Below are positions 1 to 14,100 of a DNA stretch of 64,000 nucleotides, in pieces. Each line of letters starts with the position of its first letter. The stretch's first letter is position 1. This DNA comes from Symbiodinium natans (lineage: Eukaryota; Sar; Dinophyceae; Suessiales; Symbiodiniaceae): the NCBI GenBank assembly GCA_905221605.1, contig CAJNDS010002496.1, positions 288,501-352,500 on the forward strand, given 5' to 3'. The translations under genes were made by a program, and so were the position numbers. The notes under the pieces are model-generated. The model was not told the DNA's origin and searched no databases. It saw nothing but the letters and a program-made list of their open reading frames with translations.

Positions 1-10
1 GCAGCTGCAG

Positions 11-99
11 TATGCTAGAGTTTGCAAGGTCGAGGAGGGTGTCATCGTGGTGAGCCTGGCTCTGAATGAGCCCGGGACGGCATACTGTCGCGTGACGAG
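11..99 (+). CDS. Repeat gene exon: EEGVIVVSLALNEPGTAYC strand
   Basis: The frame starting at 41 (GTC ATC GTG GTG) reads through the LNEPGTAYC core and ends ...CRVTR. The right border at 99/100 gives a GC donor. It is set by comparison with 6209-6279, where CRATR runs straight into SDSGE within one exon. The left border is uncertain: AG occurs at 9-10 and again near 37. Confidence 0.65.
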
Positions 100-3000
100 G
101 CCCTGGATGTGCTCTCGTAAAGACTCTCGTAAACAGCATGTCTCCCGGTTGTGTGTGTGTGTGTGTCTCTCTCTCTCACTCTCTCTCTCTCTCTGTGTTG
201 ATGCAAAAGGGCAGTGAAATCTGCCCGCCAAAACTGTAGTAAACTATGATAAAAACATCTCTCCTCAACTTTACGAGAGGTCAGATTCTGGAGAAGCCGG
301 CGCGGACATGCACGTGAATAGGATCCTGGCTGCCGATTGGTCCGCTGTCCATCCTGGACCTCCTGCAGATGCCGTCATCATTAACATCACTGCTCTGGAC
401 CGTGCTACGCCTCTCAATGTGCCGTCCGTCCCGGTGGAGGCTTCTACCCAGTATGATGTGTATTGCTGGGCCCAGGCCGGTGCCATTACGCAGTTTTACA
501 ATTATTCATGTCTCATGAGCCATATGCAACGTCACGGTAGCGTCTCATGTTCTTGTGCCTTGGTACTGCTGCTCAAGATCTAGTGAAAGGACAATGCAGT
601 CAGCACCATGGGCTTCGCGCGCCCTAACTATATGACACACCAGTATGTCACTGCGGATGTCGTGGCTCCTTCATCGCCCTCCGGGGGAGCGACTGCTGGA
701 GTTTGGGTGACAGACAACACCCCACCTACTCTGATCTACGTCTCCGCCGAAGCCGTGTCCAGTGATACGGTGCAAGTCACTTTGCAGCTCGATGAACCTG
801 GAACCATATGGCCTCTTGCTTACACTGCTGCTTGAAGGTTTACACTGAGAAGCTACATACGCGGAGTCTGTCAGACGGAATTCGAGTGACCTCTCAGGTG
901 TGCAGCTGCTGAGCTGGACACTTCCGTGAATATCGTGAACTGCAAAGAGGGAGAGGTGCAGGCAAGGGAATGCCCAATTGAGAGTCCTCTCGTAGTCCTC
1001 TCGCAGTTCTCGCGAGCAAGCGCGAGATGTTGAGGTGAGGTGTAAGAAGGGTGCGCGCGTGACGCAGGATGCAGAACCTGACCCAAGCATCCGGCCATGC
1101 TACTTCGAGACCTTTGCCAAGGGAACTTATGCCGACGGAACAGTTTTCAAGGCCGATGTATCGCAACCCTTCAGAGATGTCGATATCGAGGTGAACAGGA
1201 CCCTCCTTCCACAGACCCTGGTCCCCTGTGTCTTCATTGGTCTTTCTTGTGTCTTTGTTCAATAGGATCACACAAGCAAAACTCTCTCAGAAAGCGTGGA
1301 AGTCCTTTCTACAGGATCTGGGAGCGGAACGGCACAGGAACCAGCGCATTGCAGCTTCTTAGCTGAGAGTAGAGCAGAGTGCGCGTGTGCTCTTTCTGAG
1401 AACAGAAAACAGTCAGAACACGTTAGTTCACATTGTGTTCACATTGTGTTTTTAACGGTGTTAACGTGTGTGTTGTGAGTTTATTCAGGCCAGAAACTCC
1501 TTACAAGATCTTCTGCTACGCCGAAGACGACTGGGCTCGCTGTTGTCAGTCACAAGGAGTAAGTAGTTGTTGCCTACTGTCCATAGCCGCAGCTGGTGCA
1601 GGTTGTGCAGAGTACCGCTGCGATGGTCAGTCCAAACTTCGTTGCACCGGCGATCCCCAACAAGTCGTCCGCTGCCCTGTCTTCAGCACATGCAATCTGG
1701 ATCCCCTCGAAATCGCACAGGTCTTGGATGCGTTGTAGTTTCGCCAGGCCCTTGACACAGGGGCAATCTCTTCTGGCTGCAATTGGGACCAGGTCCCGTG
1801 CTGACATGAAATGTTCGCCATGTTCACAGCTGTGTGCGGCCCTTGTTCTTGCACGTGGAGGACCACACTGGATGAGACCCCGCCACGGTTTACCAAGCTG
1901 CTTATACAGACTCTCGACAGCGAGCTTGTACAGAGATGTGGCTTCAAAACAACCGTAGATCTCAGGAACCCCACGCACACCAACGACCGCATTGTTGTGA
2001 TCTTTGCGTTGAATGAGCCTGGTACTGCATATTGTGTGTGGCTTAGGCTTGCAGTTCGCTGATGTTCCATTCTGTTCGAGAGATGACCTTGCACGAAGTG
2101 TTCCTCTCCGCTTCTCAGGTCGTGCACGCCGTGTTGATTCTGGTGCGGCTTCCACAAATATGAAGATACCTGACATTCTTGCGGCCGGCTGGTCTGCGAG
2201 CTTCTCCGGGACCGACGTGGTGATTGAGATGACTAAGCTGTCAAAGCCTGGAGCTCACCGCCACTCACAGCTGTTAGCTGGACATGTGCAAGCATCACTG
2301 ATCTCTTAGGCCAGATCCAGCTATTGGGGCACTGGATGCTGCAACAGCTGATTTCGATGAGCAGACACAGTATGATGTCTTTTGCTGGGTCCGTGCCGCA
2401 GCACCTTCTGTGTGCAATTCCAATCCAATGCCTAAGCCTGCTTCCAAGGCTCACGATGATGCTGTGAATGGTAGAGGATACCCCAGGCAAAATCAGCAAA
2501 CTGAAGAGTACGCCCGTGCCACAGTCCAGCAGGTCTCACGCTTTTTGCATGACGCTCTCGCCAAGCAATTTCAATGTCCTTTGTGTTCCGCCACCCAGGT
2601 GAACACGGACGTAGGCCAGGGTGAGGCCATCAATGCGACCCTGCCAGGTGGCAAAACACAAGGACCTTCGCATTTTCATGCTACCTGGGTACCTGCCACA
2701 TCGCCAAACATCGACCAGGAGTTTGGGTGGCGGACACTACACCTCCGACCATGTTGCTGGTGCAGGCAGAAGCCCTCCGCTCGCAGCTCAGCAGTGCCGA
2801 GCACAGAGTATTGCAGAAAAGTTTCGGAACTCTTCAGGAGCTCTCTACAACCCAAAGCTCACTTATCTCACCAGATCTCGCTTGCACGAAGTGCTGCAAT
2901 CCATGTGGCAGTCCCTCAAAATACCCGTCCCTCCCTCCAAATTGAGAGCACCGTGAAACGAAGGGGGATATCTTCTGAATCTTGAAGATGCCTCGGCGAC

Positions 3001-6000
3001 GGATCGTTTTACTCCCTCATCACTATCCCCCCCGTTCACAGCTTACGAGTACAGCTGGGCATTCACGGCGGGAGTCGAAGTTAAAATGCTTCGCGGCGAG
3101 CGTTCTAACCCTACACGAGCTCGGACTTCCACCCGTGCATGCTGCTAGGCTGGCACGTTTTGCCGCGGCTCTGGCCCGCCCCTGTACAGTACCTCAAAAA
3201 GTCTTTTCGGGTCATGTTGTTCCAACCACCCCCCCCCCCCTCCTCCCGCTCACCCTCGCCGATCGTACGTTGCAAGAACCCGCACCTGCCAGCCGGGTGC
3301 CGTTCTTCTTCTTTCAAACTGCGACCTCACCCATATCATACCCATTTCGTGCGATTCTCCTGATTTGTCTCCCAGATCAGTGGTCCGCGTTTCCGTCAGC
3401 AATAGGCTCGGCAAGCGGGTACTTGTAGTGATTGAATGCTTGCCGATCAGACAGGGCGTGCGGGAGAGGAGGGATGCGAGGGGGGGGGGGGGGGGGCAGC
3501 TCCAAGGAGAGTGTGGGAGCAGTTACGGATGGCTTGCGGCCATGTCACACCAAGATTTTGACCCGCTGGTTCGGTGGTGACGATCTGTGATCTAGTGCAC
3601 CAGCAGTGGGGGTAGGCCCCTTGTAGATCAGTATCCTTCCCGGCTTCCCTGTTCTAGCTCCACCAGGTGTCTAATTTGGGTTTGGGCGACATTGACTTGC
3701 AGACAGGAGGTCGCTCAAAGCTGGCCATGTGGGAGTTTGGCAGGGAGCTAGCTCGGAATCATCGTCCAATCGTTGGCAAAGAGCGATTTCGTGCAATGAA
3801 CTGTTGGAAGTCGGATATGGCGCCTGTCTCATACAGGCAACGCTACCGACATCTACCGACCAAAGCTTTGTAGAACGGACAAATGCGAAGTTTGGCTGGT
3901 GAGAATGGCGCATTTCGTTGGAAGTAATTAGCGCTTTTTTTCTTACGGGAGCTATCAAGAGTTTCGGGTAGGATTCATCTGGTCAGCACAATCACGTCGA
4001 TCGTGGCTCGTTTCGTTAAACACTCCTACACAAGACCTATGTATTTTCAGAAAAACTTAAACAAGTAAATAAATAGAAATACATAAATATATACATATAT
4101 ATATATCTTTTGGCCGGTAGTCGGATATGTAGTCTCGGTGTCCAAAAAATCCGCAACACTGATCGGCCTTTCCCAGCATAGGTGCATACTTGGGTGACCC
4201 GGGTATAAGAAGAAACCGTAATGCCTCAGTATTACTTCAAGTTTATCATCGTATGTTCTCAAGGTCTTTTTCCATGGTCTCATGCATTTTGCCCCTCGAA
4301 CTTCGTTCGAAAGGAAACGCCTTTGTTTGGGAGCAGGTCGGGTCTGGTATGGGATATCGACATATTGACAGGCTGGGATCGCGCTAGGGCTGTGCCGCGC
4401 ACTAGATTTTTTCATGTACCTTTGATGTGGGGTTTGCACATCCCTCTCCATCCTGCAAGTGCAGGAAAGCGAAGAGCAGCACATTGTAGTTCACGGCAAT
4501 GAGTATACTGTAGACTGTTGTGCTGCAGCAGTACGGGGTGCAGTATACTGCAGCATACTGTGCTGCAGCATACGACTACAGCCTGAAATATGACTCACGA
4601 GTCTTTGCAGCCTGTTGAAACCAAGCAGTCTTACGTTTGCGGCGACAATCGTTCGAACAGCAGCATATTTCGACAGCATACCTGCTGTTTCAAGCACGGG
4701 TTGCTGTGCACTGTGACGGAGGCTGTTTGCGGAACAAATATTGCGTGTGTGACACTGGCCAATCATGAATTGACATTTGGTTGGCATGCAGGGGTTAGTG
4801 GTTCGTAAGACATCCTGTGACGCAAGCATGCGATGCTGCCAGGGAGTGCCACTCTGCAGGCACGCGGGACCATGCGACAACAGCGGTTGCCTGCGAGAGC
4901 CATCGCTGTCCTATTTGGAAGGTGCGACTTCAGCTGAATGAACCTGGAACGGTTTGGTCTGATGCTTGGTGTTGGCTATGTGCGATGCCAGAAAGACTTG
5001 AGTGCTTTTTGGCCAAGGTGTGCTGCCACAGAAACGGGCTTGGCTGGCAGCGACTACTGCTTGGAAACTGAGCTACAATCTGCTTCTTCTTCCGCAGATT
5101 GTTTCTTCGAGGACTCGTACAGAGAATATACCTGCGACGCATTGTTGCATTCACGTAGACGCCCAGACAAGAGGACTACATCAAAGGGAATACGACTGAT
5201 GGTACTTCCTTCAGCGAGTACGTTCCGGAGGCCAACGCACCATAAGTTGTGGCCAGAAGTGAGAGAAGTGAGAAGAGGTTGAACCGCCTGGAGGCATTCC
5301 AAGATGTGGATGTGGAGATTACAAGGATTTTGCGGAAGGACTTGACTGCCGGATCTCCGCTTCTACCGGAGACGATGTATCAGGTCTTCTGCTTTGCAGA
5401 AGATGATTGGAAGATTCAGGCTGCAGCTTTGTGACATGGTAGGTCTTATGTCGTTGCGTAGTTACGATTTTCATACGGGTCGGAGTGCAAATTCATGCTT
5501 CAAGCCAAAGTCGTGAGGCTGACAGTGTTAATTCTTCAGCCGAGTACGTCTCACCAGCAGGCAGGCATTCCTTGCATTGGCCTCTAACCAGAATTCAGCA
5601 TCCTTCAGCAGCACACGCGCGTACTGGCTGAGACTTGATTTTTGGGGACACATGTGGGCTGAGTTTAGTAACCGCCAGAGAGTGGAGGCCCCAAAGCCAC
5701 GACTTTCGCAACAGTGCAGACTTTTGCGGACAGCATCGGAACACTCACGACGCTGGATGAGGCGCCACTTTTACGACTGCTGCTCTGTAAGTGTGAAACA
5801 GTGAAACGCAAACTTAGCGGTGCGCCTTCGCAAGATGCTGGCCGCCAACTGGCCTCCAATTGCCATCATTTTGCCGGTGCAGGCAGCTCCCAGCTTTATC
5901 GTTCTCCAAGTCCAGGATCCCAGTGACCAAGAAGGTGCCGAAGAGACATTGAAGAGAGACCACATAAGAGACCCAAGCGAAACAAAGCGAACCAAAGGGA

Positions 6001-9000
6001 CACAAAGTGCCGATGCCCAATGCTTCGACATGTGGACACATGTTTTTGGCAGGCATCCTGGTGGTGAACTTTGCTCTGAACGAGGCTCCGGCTTCCGAAA
6101 GAGAGTACGAAAACAAGGTCTCCAATAAGTCACTGAATGTCACGATTAGACGGCGAATCACGGTTGAAAACATCTTGTCAGATTGTCAGCATGCACAGCT
6201 CAGCCGAGGCTGGCACAGCATACTGCAGAGCCACTCGCTCGGACTCTGGCGAGTCGGCCGCGGACATGCCCATCAACAGGACTGCTTATATGTGCATTGT
6301 TATGGTGAGTAGGCCCTGTTTTGACTCTCGTTCGCTCATGCGCATCTATCTCACTCACGTCTGAGTCAGGGTTCTGACAGCCAACTGGGTGGGCGAGTAT
6401 GACGGCACCAGCAACGTCACGATCGCCATGAACAACTTGGAAAATGTGGACCCTCTTGCCACAAAGCGTGACGATGAGGTAGCACCGCTGAGTGCTGGAA
6501 CACAGTACGACATCTACTGCTGGGCCAAGGACTGGGTTCATGCCAGCCCGTGCAGATGTGGATGCTAAAAACTGCTACAGTAGCCACACTGATCCACACT
6601 GCAAGCTTGCACGGCGCTTCTGCAGTTTCAGGATGCAGCCACAACAACGTTCGGATACCCGCGGCCCAACTACATGGCGGCTAGCTATGTCGCAAGTCCA
6701 GTGCTGTCCCCTGATGCTCCTGCCGGAGGCTACACAAAGGGCGTTTGGGTTACCGACAGCACCCCTCCTGAAATGTTCCTCTCTTCCTTCGATGCATTGT
6801 CCGAGGACGCCGGTGGTGTCTTGTGGTGTGGGAGAGTTTTGGATCAGCCTGCCTTATGGCCTGCCTTGAACGTTTGCTTCATCTCCAGGATTCCCTACTT
6901 GTCCAGCTTCAGCTTAGCGAGCCTGGCACGGCGGCTCTGCAGTTTTACTTGTACACCTTTCCCACCGCTAGAAGCCCCCGTGGAAATTTTGTCTACAGGG
7001 AAACTTTGGGTTGAGAATCAAGGGCTTCATGGGCTTCGGCTTCACTGGTAGAAGGTCTGGAAAGGTCCTAGGGGTACTGGCTCAAGTCATGGTTCGCGCC
7101 CCTAGTTAAGACCTAGCGGAAATGCAGAGAGGACACCACTTTCTTCCGCCGCGCAACAGAAAAAGCACAGCAAAATCCTTGATCACAGCAGGCTATTGTA
7201 GAGCTACTGTACTTGTACTGTGCAGATCTACTCGTGATCATAGCCAGTAGGCCTTGGTAGATATGCTATGAACGGTGCCTGCAGTGTCTTGTGCCACGCT
7301 GGCCTCGACTCGTAGGCAAGAATGTGCTTGCCTTGCAAAGGCTCACGTGAGGAACCCCTAAACCCCTATGAACAGGACCTTCAAGCGGGATCAGATTCAT
7401 GCCGAGGTTTGGTGCGCGGCAACGGCGCCTGACGGCGGCTCCTCCAGCTATTGCCGGCCAAGCGATCTCCAGGATGTGAATCCCTTGACCGCTTGCTACT
7501 ACGAAGATTACATCAAAGGCGAGGTCCAAAGAGCCCACGCCGACCCTAAACACAAAGCCAGAAGAACTACAATACAATGCAGAAGACTTCAGGCTCAGCT
7601 GGTCAGGGCACGACGTTCATGAAGGAGGTCTCGGATCCATACATGGATGCCTGATGCCTATCATACCTGTGCATCACAACGTTCAACAAGCATTGGAAGC
7701 TTGTCGAAAGGTCTCTTTGGAGATCAATCGCATAGCTCTTTCTGGCATCGGTGGATCTGGAACAGGGGCACCGTTACCTGCCGAGCACGAGCCTTAGCAC
7801 ATCTTAGCACTGCGGCGGCGTCTGTGAGGAAAATGATGGCCATATATGGCCATGCTTCAGCAGTGGCTTGCTTTTGCCAGGACACAGTTTTCCATCCTCT
7901 GCTTTGCGCAAGACTCCTGGGACTTGCGCAGTCAAGATGCCTTTTTGCATGGTGGCCCTGGCTGGGGTTGACCTTGGGAAGCCCCGAGACTGCCCTGAGA
8001 GGGAGCTTAGATGGTGCTCTGCATGAGGTTTGTGCTGCAGGTGCTTTCTCGCTCCTGTCATGGTTTTCATGGGACATGGCGGTTCGATTGTATCTGCGAT
8101 TGCCACAGCCAGGTCGTGGGTCGCCGAACTTTATCGCCCCCAGTGGGCCCAACAAGGTCACACTTGCACAGGCGCATCCGAAAAGCCCTGAACAAATTGC
8201 AAAGAAGAGCCACCGAGAGAATCAGACGGAGAAGCGCAAGACAAAGTAAGCTTGTAAAGCTCTCCCCCTACGGAGACCCTGTGGCCGGCGCGGCTCCCTC
8301 TTGTGGGGGCCAAAGAAGTGGAGTGAGAAGAAGAGGGCACAGCGCTGGCGCTGACCTGTTGGCCCTATGGCCCTATGGATCATTACTTTCGTGTTGATCT
8401 GCAGCTGAATGAAAAAGACTACCTTGCCAAAAGTATCCAAGGGTGCGACTGGGGCCACTACGGACTCTGCGCACCGTAGCATGTACCGACAGCACTACTC
8501 CTACACAGGGCCTGCGGGCTCGCGCGCGAGCAGGTCATCAACGGCGGGGGACATCCTCAACCTCGGGCCCTGAACGAAAGAGGGGATAAGATGCATGTCT
8601 CATGAAAAACCACTTGACACTTGGAGCGTGCCTCTCCTGAAGCCTGGGCGGAGAAGGAAATGGAGAAAAGAAGAAACTGAGAAATGGAGAAAGAGGAGAG
8701 GGAGAGTGAAAGTATGAGAGCAAAGCGAGTGAGAGAAAGCGAGGCAACGTAAATGACAAAGAGGTCCGTGGATTCGTGCTTGCAGCACAAAGCCTCGGAG
8801 CCACGGCAAGCACCCTGGACCTCACGCCGCCACTCGGCCAACATCGGCCAACTGCACTGTTTAAGTTTGACTCAAAGCAAGCGGCGAGACAAAAGGAGAC
8901 AGAATGGGAGACAGCTATCTCTCAGGCCAAGCACGACCAGCTGGGCCCTACATGCGCCCCCCGATTCCGAGTCCAGCTTGGAGGTGCTTTTCGGAGTGGA

Positions 9001-11090
9001 TGAGGCCGGGCTCGCAACTCCTTTTTCTCCAAAACTCCTCACAGGTCTTCACAGCAACGTCAGTGTATGAGACGGCTAGAGGTTCCATGGGTCCAGATTC
9101 AAGCGTGCTGTGGCTAGGCATCGACGCTCTATTGCCTCGCTTTACTCAAAGGCGTGAGCTTTAGCTCTCGAGGCCGTGTGCCTAGTTCCCTAGTTGGGGT
9201 ATTCTCCTCAGGTGCCGAAACACCACACATCAGCACTATCACTGCAGACGGGCTCTCCACCAATTGCCCTGCACCGAGCTTCCACGATGTTACGACTGAA
9301 GTGCAGGTGTTTGTGTGTGTGTGTGTGTGTGCTTCAAAGAAGGTCATCAACATTGGGTGCGCCGTACTGTTGGCCCACATGGTCTTTCTTGGAACACGCA
9401 GCCTATAGTAGCTTTGACACCTCGCATGTTCATAGCGGAGGGGTTGCCGAGAAGTTGCTTTGGAAGTGTGCTGGACCAACGGAAAGTGTTAGGCCAGGGG
9501 TATTCCCCCTTTGAGGCCTCCCAAACTATCCAACGCGCTGCCCGGTATCGCGTCTTCATGTTCCACCACTGATTGTCGTGCTTTTTGCCCCCTCGTTGCC
9601 TGCCATCTGCTGAGTCAAAACCGACCTCCTTACAATATCCCATCCTTTAATTGCTCTGCCATGCTACTTCCTCTACCTGGTAACTCTGCCTCATGTAAAT
9701 CACCCTCTGCTGAAACTTCTAAGAACTATGACTCTTAAACTGCCCAATGCTCCGCATTGTCCGAAAAAACGGCTTGCGCTCTTGCTTTGTCTCGGCGACG
9801 GTCAAAAGGAGAATGATGCGACGATGTTGTGAGCTATGAGAGTTGAGGATACTTGTTTCAACTTTCAGTTTCTTTCACGCGTCTATCGAATGATTTTCTG
9901 CGAGCTACGCACCCTCCCGCCCTCAAGGGGTGGCCAAGGGGGGAGAGGTTTTCTCATGTTTTCTCATTGCATCGGCACATCAGGAGGCTTAGCCAGTTCA
10001 GCCTATGAAGGACATGTAGGCTGACTATGGCTGACTGCTGAACCGGCAAAGTCTTAACACGTCTGTCAGCAATCGTTCTGTAAAGAAAGTAAGTCTTTGA
10101 TTGGCATTGCCTTGGCCACTTGTGAGCATATTATCACACAGCTCGACTGTTTTGAGGTTCCGCTCCCTCGTTTACTGCGGGTGATTGTCTTGGGCTTAGT
10201 GCGAAAGATCCGTGAGAGACATGACGGAGTCTAGTTACTCTAGTCTATTCCTCCAAATTTTAGAGTGACTTGTCCTGGTGGGCGCTTGAGGTTCCAGCTT
10301 GACTTTGACGTTGCCGGGGCTGCTTCGTGGTGGGGATTATGATGTGCACTGTCAACTTGAGGAGCCCAACTTCCAAGCCTGAGAACCCTTAAGAATGCCA
10401 CAATGCCTGTGGACAACGTGAACATGTGGCACTCGTATGCGCTCGTGCAGGATGACAATGTGTATCCCTTGCTGCGCGCTTAGCCTTTAAAGTGGCCGCA
10501 GGGTTGACATTGCGGCGCATCAACTTGCAAAGCTATGCAGGCTTCCGAATCGCCGGGTTCTGCCAGTGCTTTCCGCCATCGTCAACGATTTCACTCCTCC
10601 ACAAATCAGCGTGGTCCGAGCCAGTGGCTCTGAGCCTGGCCTCATCATCGTGCCATTGGCCTCAGACCTCCGTTTATCTTGTTTGCATCTGCTTTTTTCC
10701 ATCGGTGAACCTTCAAGGACATTGCAGCTCGACGAGCCAGGTGCGCCTTTGACGTGAGCACGTGTACGTTCAATGCATTTCAGGCCCTTACAACCCTTGA
10801 ATTTCAGGTACAGTTTGGTGCTTCAGCCCCTCCACAGTCGGACAAGCCATCGTGCCGGGATGGGTGTCCTGAACGCAGCGATGACACAAGTGGACGCGCA
10901 AGTGCCATTGGTGCATGTGTACGCCTCAGGTGCTCACGCACGGCTGGCGGTCGGAGACTGTCATCTCCGAAGTGTACACAGATGTGGAGGCGCGAGGGCG
11001 GAGGGCACGAGTGTGCTGCAGCAGACTGTAGTGTGATGTTGAGTGTCTATAGACTAGACTGCATCGTAGAGGAAATGAAATACAACACAC

Positions 11091-11121
<31 letters not shown>

Positions 11122-14100
11122 AATATAATTTTTTTTCATACAGCGAAATTAAGGATTCATCCGTGCAGGTCACAGTCTCGCGCCGCGGCTCCACGGAGCT
11201 GCAGCTGGTTTCGGCATGCCGGGCAGTGCTTTCTGAAAGGTCGTTGCGTAGCCATCATGGCCATAGCCATTGGCAATCCATAGGCTGTCACAGTGAAAGC
11301 TGACCGCAGCCGGGTATGCCAGGAAACTGCCTATGAGACGTATTGTGCTGCTCAAGACACGGCCACGAATCCGAGCTGTACGGATCCTGGTTGTCCGGCG
11401 GTCCCCAACCTGAACTCGTCAACAGCTTAGCTCCGGAATCCACGAAGAGCAAGTGGGAAATAGCGGAACGCTGATATCGCTGATGCTTTTCGAAGGCTGG
11501 CGGAGATGCAAACTGTGCGTGATGCGGTGGGGCAGATCATCACCCGTGATGTGGATCCACCCACCTTCTCACTTCTTGGAGTCTTCTGGCCTTGAGAAAG
11601 GGCTTTCAAAGTGGTGGAAGCTGCGTCTACAAACAATGACAACGCGACAATGGTCAGACACGAAAGTGAGGCTCAGTGTGCCGGCCAAGGCCAGAGGAGT
11701 CTCTGAGAACATGCTGTCGGTCACTCTGCAACTGAACGAGCCCGGCACAGCATACTGCGCCGCACTCGGGACTTGGGCATACTGCCAAAGTGCATGGTGT
11801 CAATTTAGTGTCAAGTTTTTTTGTCACTGTTTGCCTCAGTTTGGAGTGCGAAGGCCGCGCTACTCGCACCGATGCTGGGCCTCCAGTGCTGCAAATCTCG
11901 CACATTGTGCAAGCGGGATTCCTTGCAACAAATGATGTCAGGGGCTGAGCGGCTAAGCCAGCTGGCATGATGAGTAACTATGTAGATAATTGTAGATACA
12001 ACTTGTCGTTACCGTCGAGTGCTCAGATTGCACTGCAGCCCGAGGCGACCGTATCTTCAATCATCGACATTGACAAGTTGGCAGATAGGCCAACAGAAGC
12101 TCCGCTGACCCGTTCGACCGCCTACGACATTGTGTGCTGGGCCAAGGCAAGCTATTGCAAAGCGATGCACTTCTAATGCAGTGCTTAATGCAGTGCTTAA
12201 TGCAGTGCTTAATGCAGTGCTTAATGCAGTGATTCCGAACATCTGGGGAAGGACTCGGCGCAATTGCACTCTTGCCGGCCTCAGGGGGCCACGGCCATTT
12301 GCAGCTTCGAGGCGGGGTGATAGTGGCTGCCCTGTGCCATGGGGTGCTGATGACATGCAATGTAAACCCCACTGAAACAAGCAAAGTGTGCATGAAAGCA
12401 GGTGCAATGAGATAAGTAGAAACAAAAACACTTGCAGCCCGTTTTGCATTGGTTCATGCTCACGAGCTGCGGTGGGCAGCAGGCGACAAGACAGGCTTTT
12501 GAAAGCTCCTAAGGAATGTCTCGCGGCTTCATTGTTTCTGTATGTTGCTCGACATGTCTCATGAAGCCGTTGACACCTCAGCTGCCGTCGTTTCATCATG
12601 TTTCAGCAGCGCTGCTTGATCCCGTTCTCCGCCATCGCTGATGGTTGTTTCGCATTTAAACTTGTGATCCGTTTTGAGGTTGTAGTTTTTTTGGCCTTCA
12701 TGTCTGCGTCGCGCTTGATGATCAAAGTTTCAAGCTGCCCTGACTCCTGCGAGGCCTCGCCGAATTTCATGGCCGCTCGGAAGTGACACTTCTAGCGACA
12801 CATGCACACCTTCACGCATCAGACGAGCTCATTGCATTGCTTTGCGTGGCTCGGACAGGCCGTGGGTAGTCAATGGCATGTCTTTTCTCGGACTTGTGTC
12901 GCCGATTTAGGAGCAGACCTACGTGCAGACAAGATTCTCCCAAGTGGTTCATCCGCCTGATCTGGCGACTGGCGCCAACGGAGGTCTGATAGACATGGCC
13001 AGGGCCTTATCTTGACGGAGAAGAAAATAAAAATGGCGGGTGCTTTGCCAGCGCATTGCCGCAACCTGACGCTGCGTCCAGCAAGGTGCGTACCTGGGAT
13101 GCTACGCCACCTGTGCTAACCTTTGTGCGTGCAGAAGCGCGGTCAGAGGACGCCGACATGCGGCCCACACATCAACTTGCCTGTCGCCGTTCCACACTGG
13201 CATCACTGGCGTGTCGGCCCTGCAAGGACTCCATTACTTCAGTCCTTCAGCTTGATGAGCCTGGAACTGCATATTGCCAGGGCCTTTGCCGCGGAATTGT
13301 GCGGACATTCTGACACCCAGGGTCGCTCGCAGTCCATTTACGAATGCCATTCGGCTACTTTTAAAACCTCCGGAAATCGTCGATTCTTAAACATGCAGAA
13401 ACTTTTTTCTGGGCATCTTCAACCAACCCATGATCCTGCAGAAACAGTTCGGGGCCGTTGTGGATTCCCCCCCCCCCCCCAACACACCCACCGATCCAAA
13501 ACCCAGCCTTTGCTTCGACTACATCAAGGTATTCAGCACTTTGCGCACGAGGATATCTGAGCGATCGAGCCAATGACTTTCCTCAATAGGGCAGCCGCCC
13601 TACTACTAGAAAGCATTAGCTTTTCCCGACAGGAGCGGTTAGTAGGCAATGGACCCTGTCTATTGTGTAACCCCCCCTCCTCCTTCACCCGTTTTCTTCC
13701 CCTTTGCCCGGAAAACTTGACTTTGTAAAGGAGCCCTCAGCCGCATGACCCTCTTTAAAATTACGCCGGCAAGTTTGACTTGTAGCAGAGCGGAGTCCAA
13801 CAACAAGATCCTTGAACTGGAGGTCAAGGACTGTGGTTCTTGATTTGTTCTTCGAGGTTGGTGAGAAATTGTTGGGGTCGGGTGAGGAAGCTCACCAAAC
13901 TGTCCACATGGACGGACGCACCGAAAAGTGGAAAGCACCAGTTTAGCCCCGATTCCGCTTCAAGATTGAAGGCCCAATGCGAAGTACGGACAAAAGGCAA
14001 CAAATTCAAGGAGACCGTGAGCACTCCTGACTCGGAACCAGATGGAACCAGGATCTGCGAGTCTCCCATTTCGTCCCAACTTCGTGCTTCTGGGGTTACT

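Noticed and set aside
1574..2176. 200-codon minus-strand frame
   Set aside because: It lies opposite plus-strand exons with clear family motifs (SPNFVAP, DETPPRF, LNEPGTAYC, ILAAGW).
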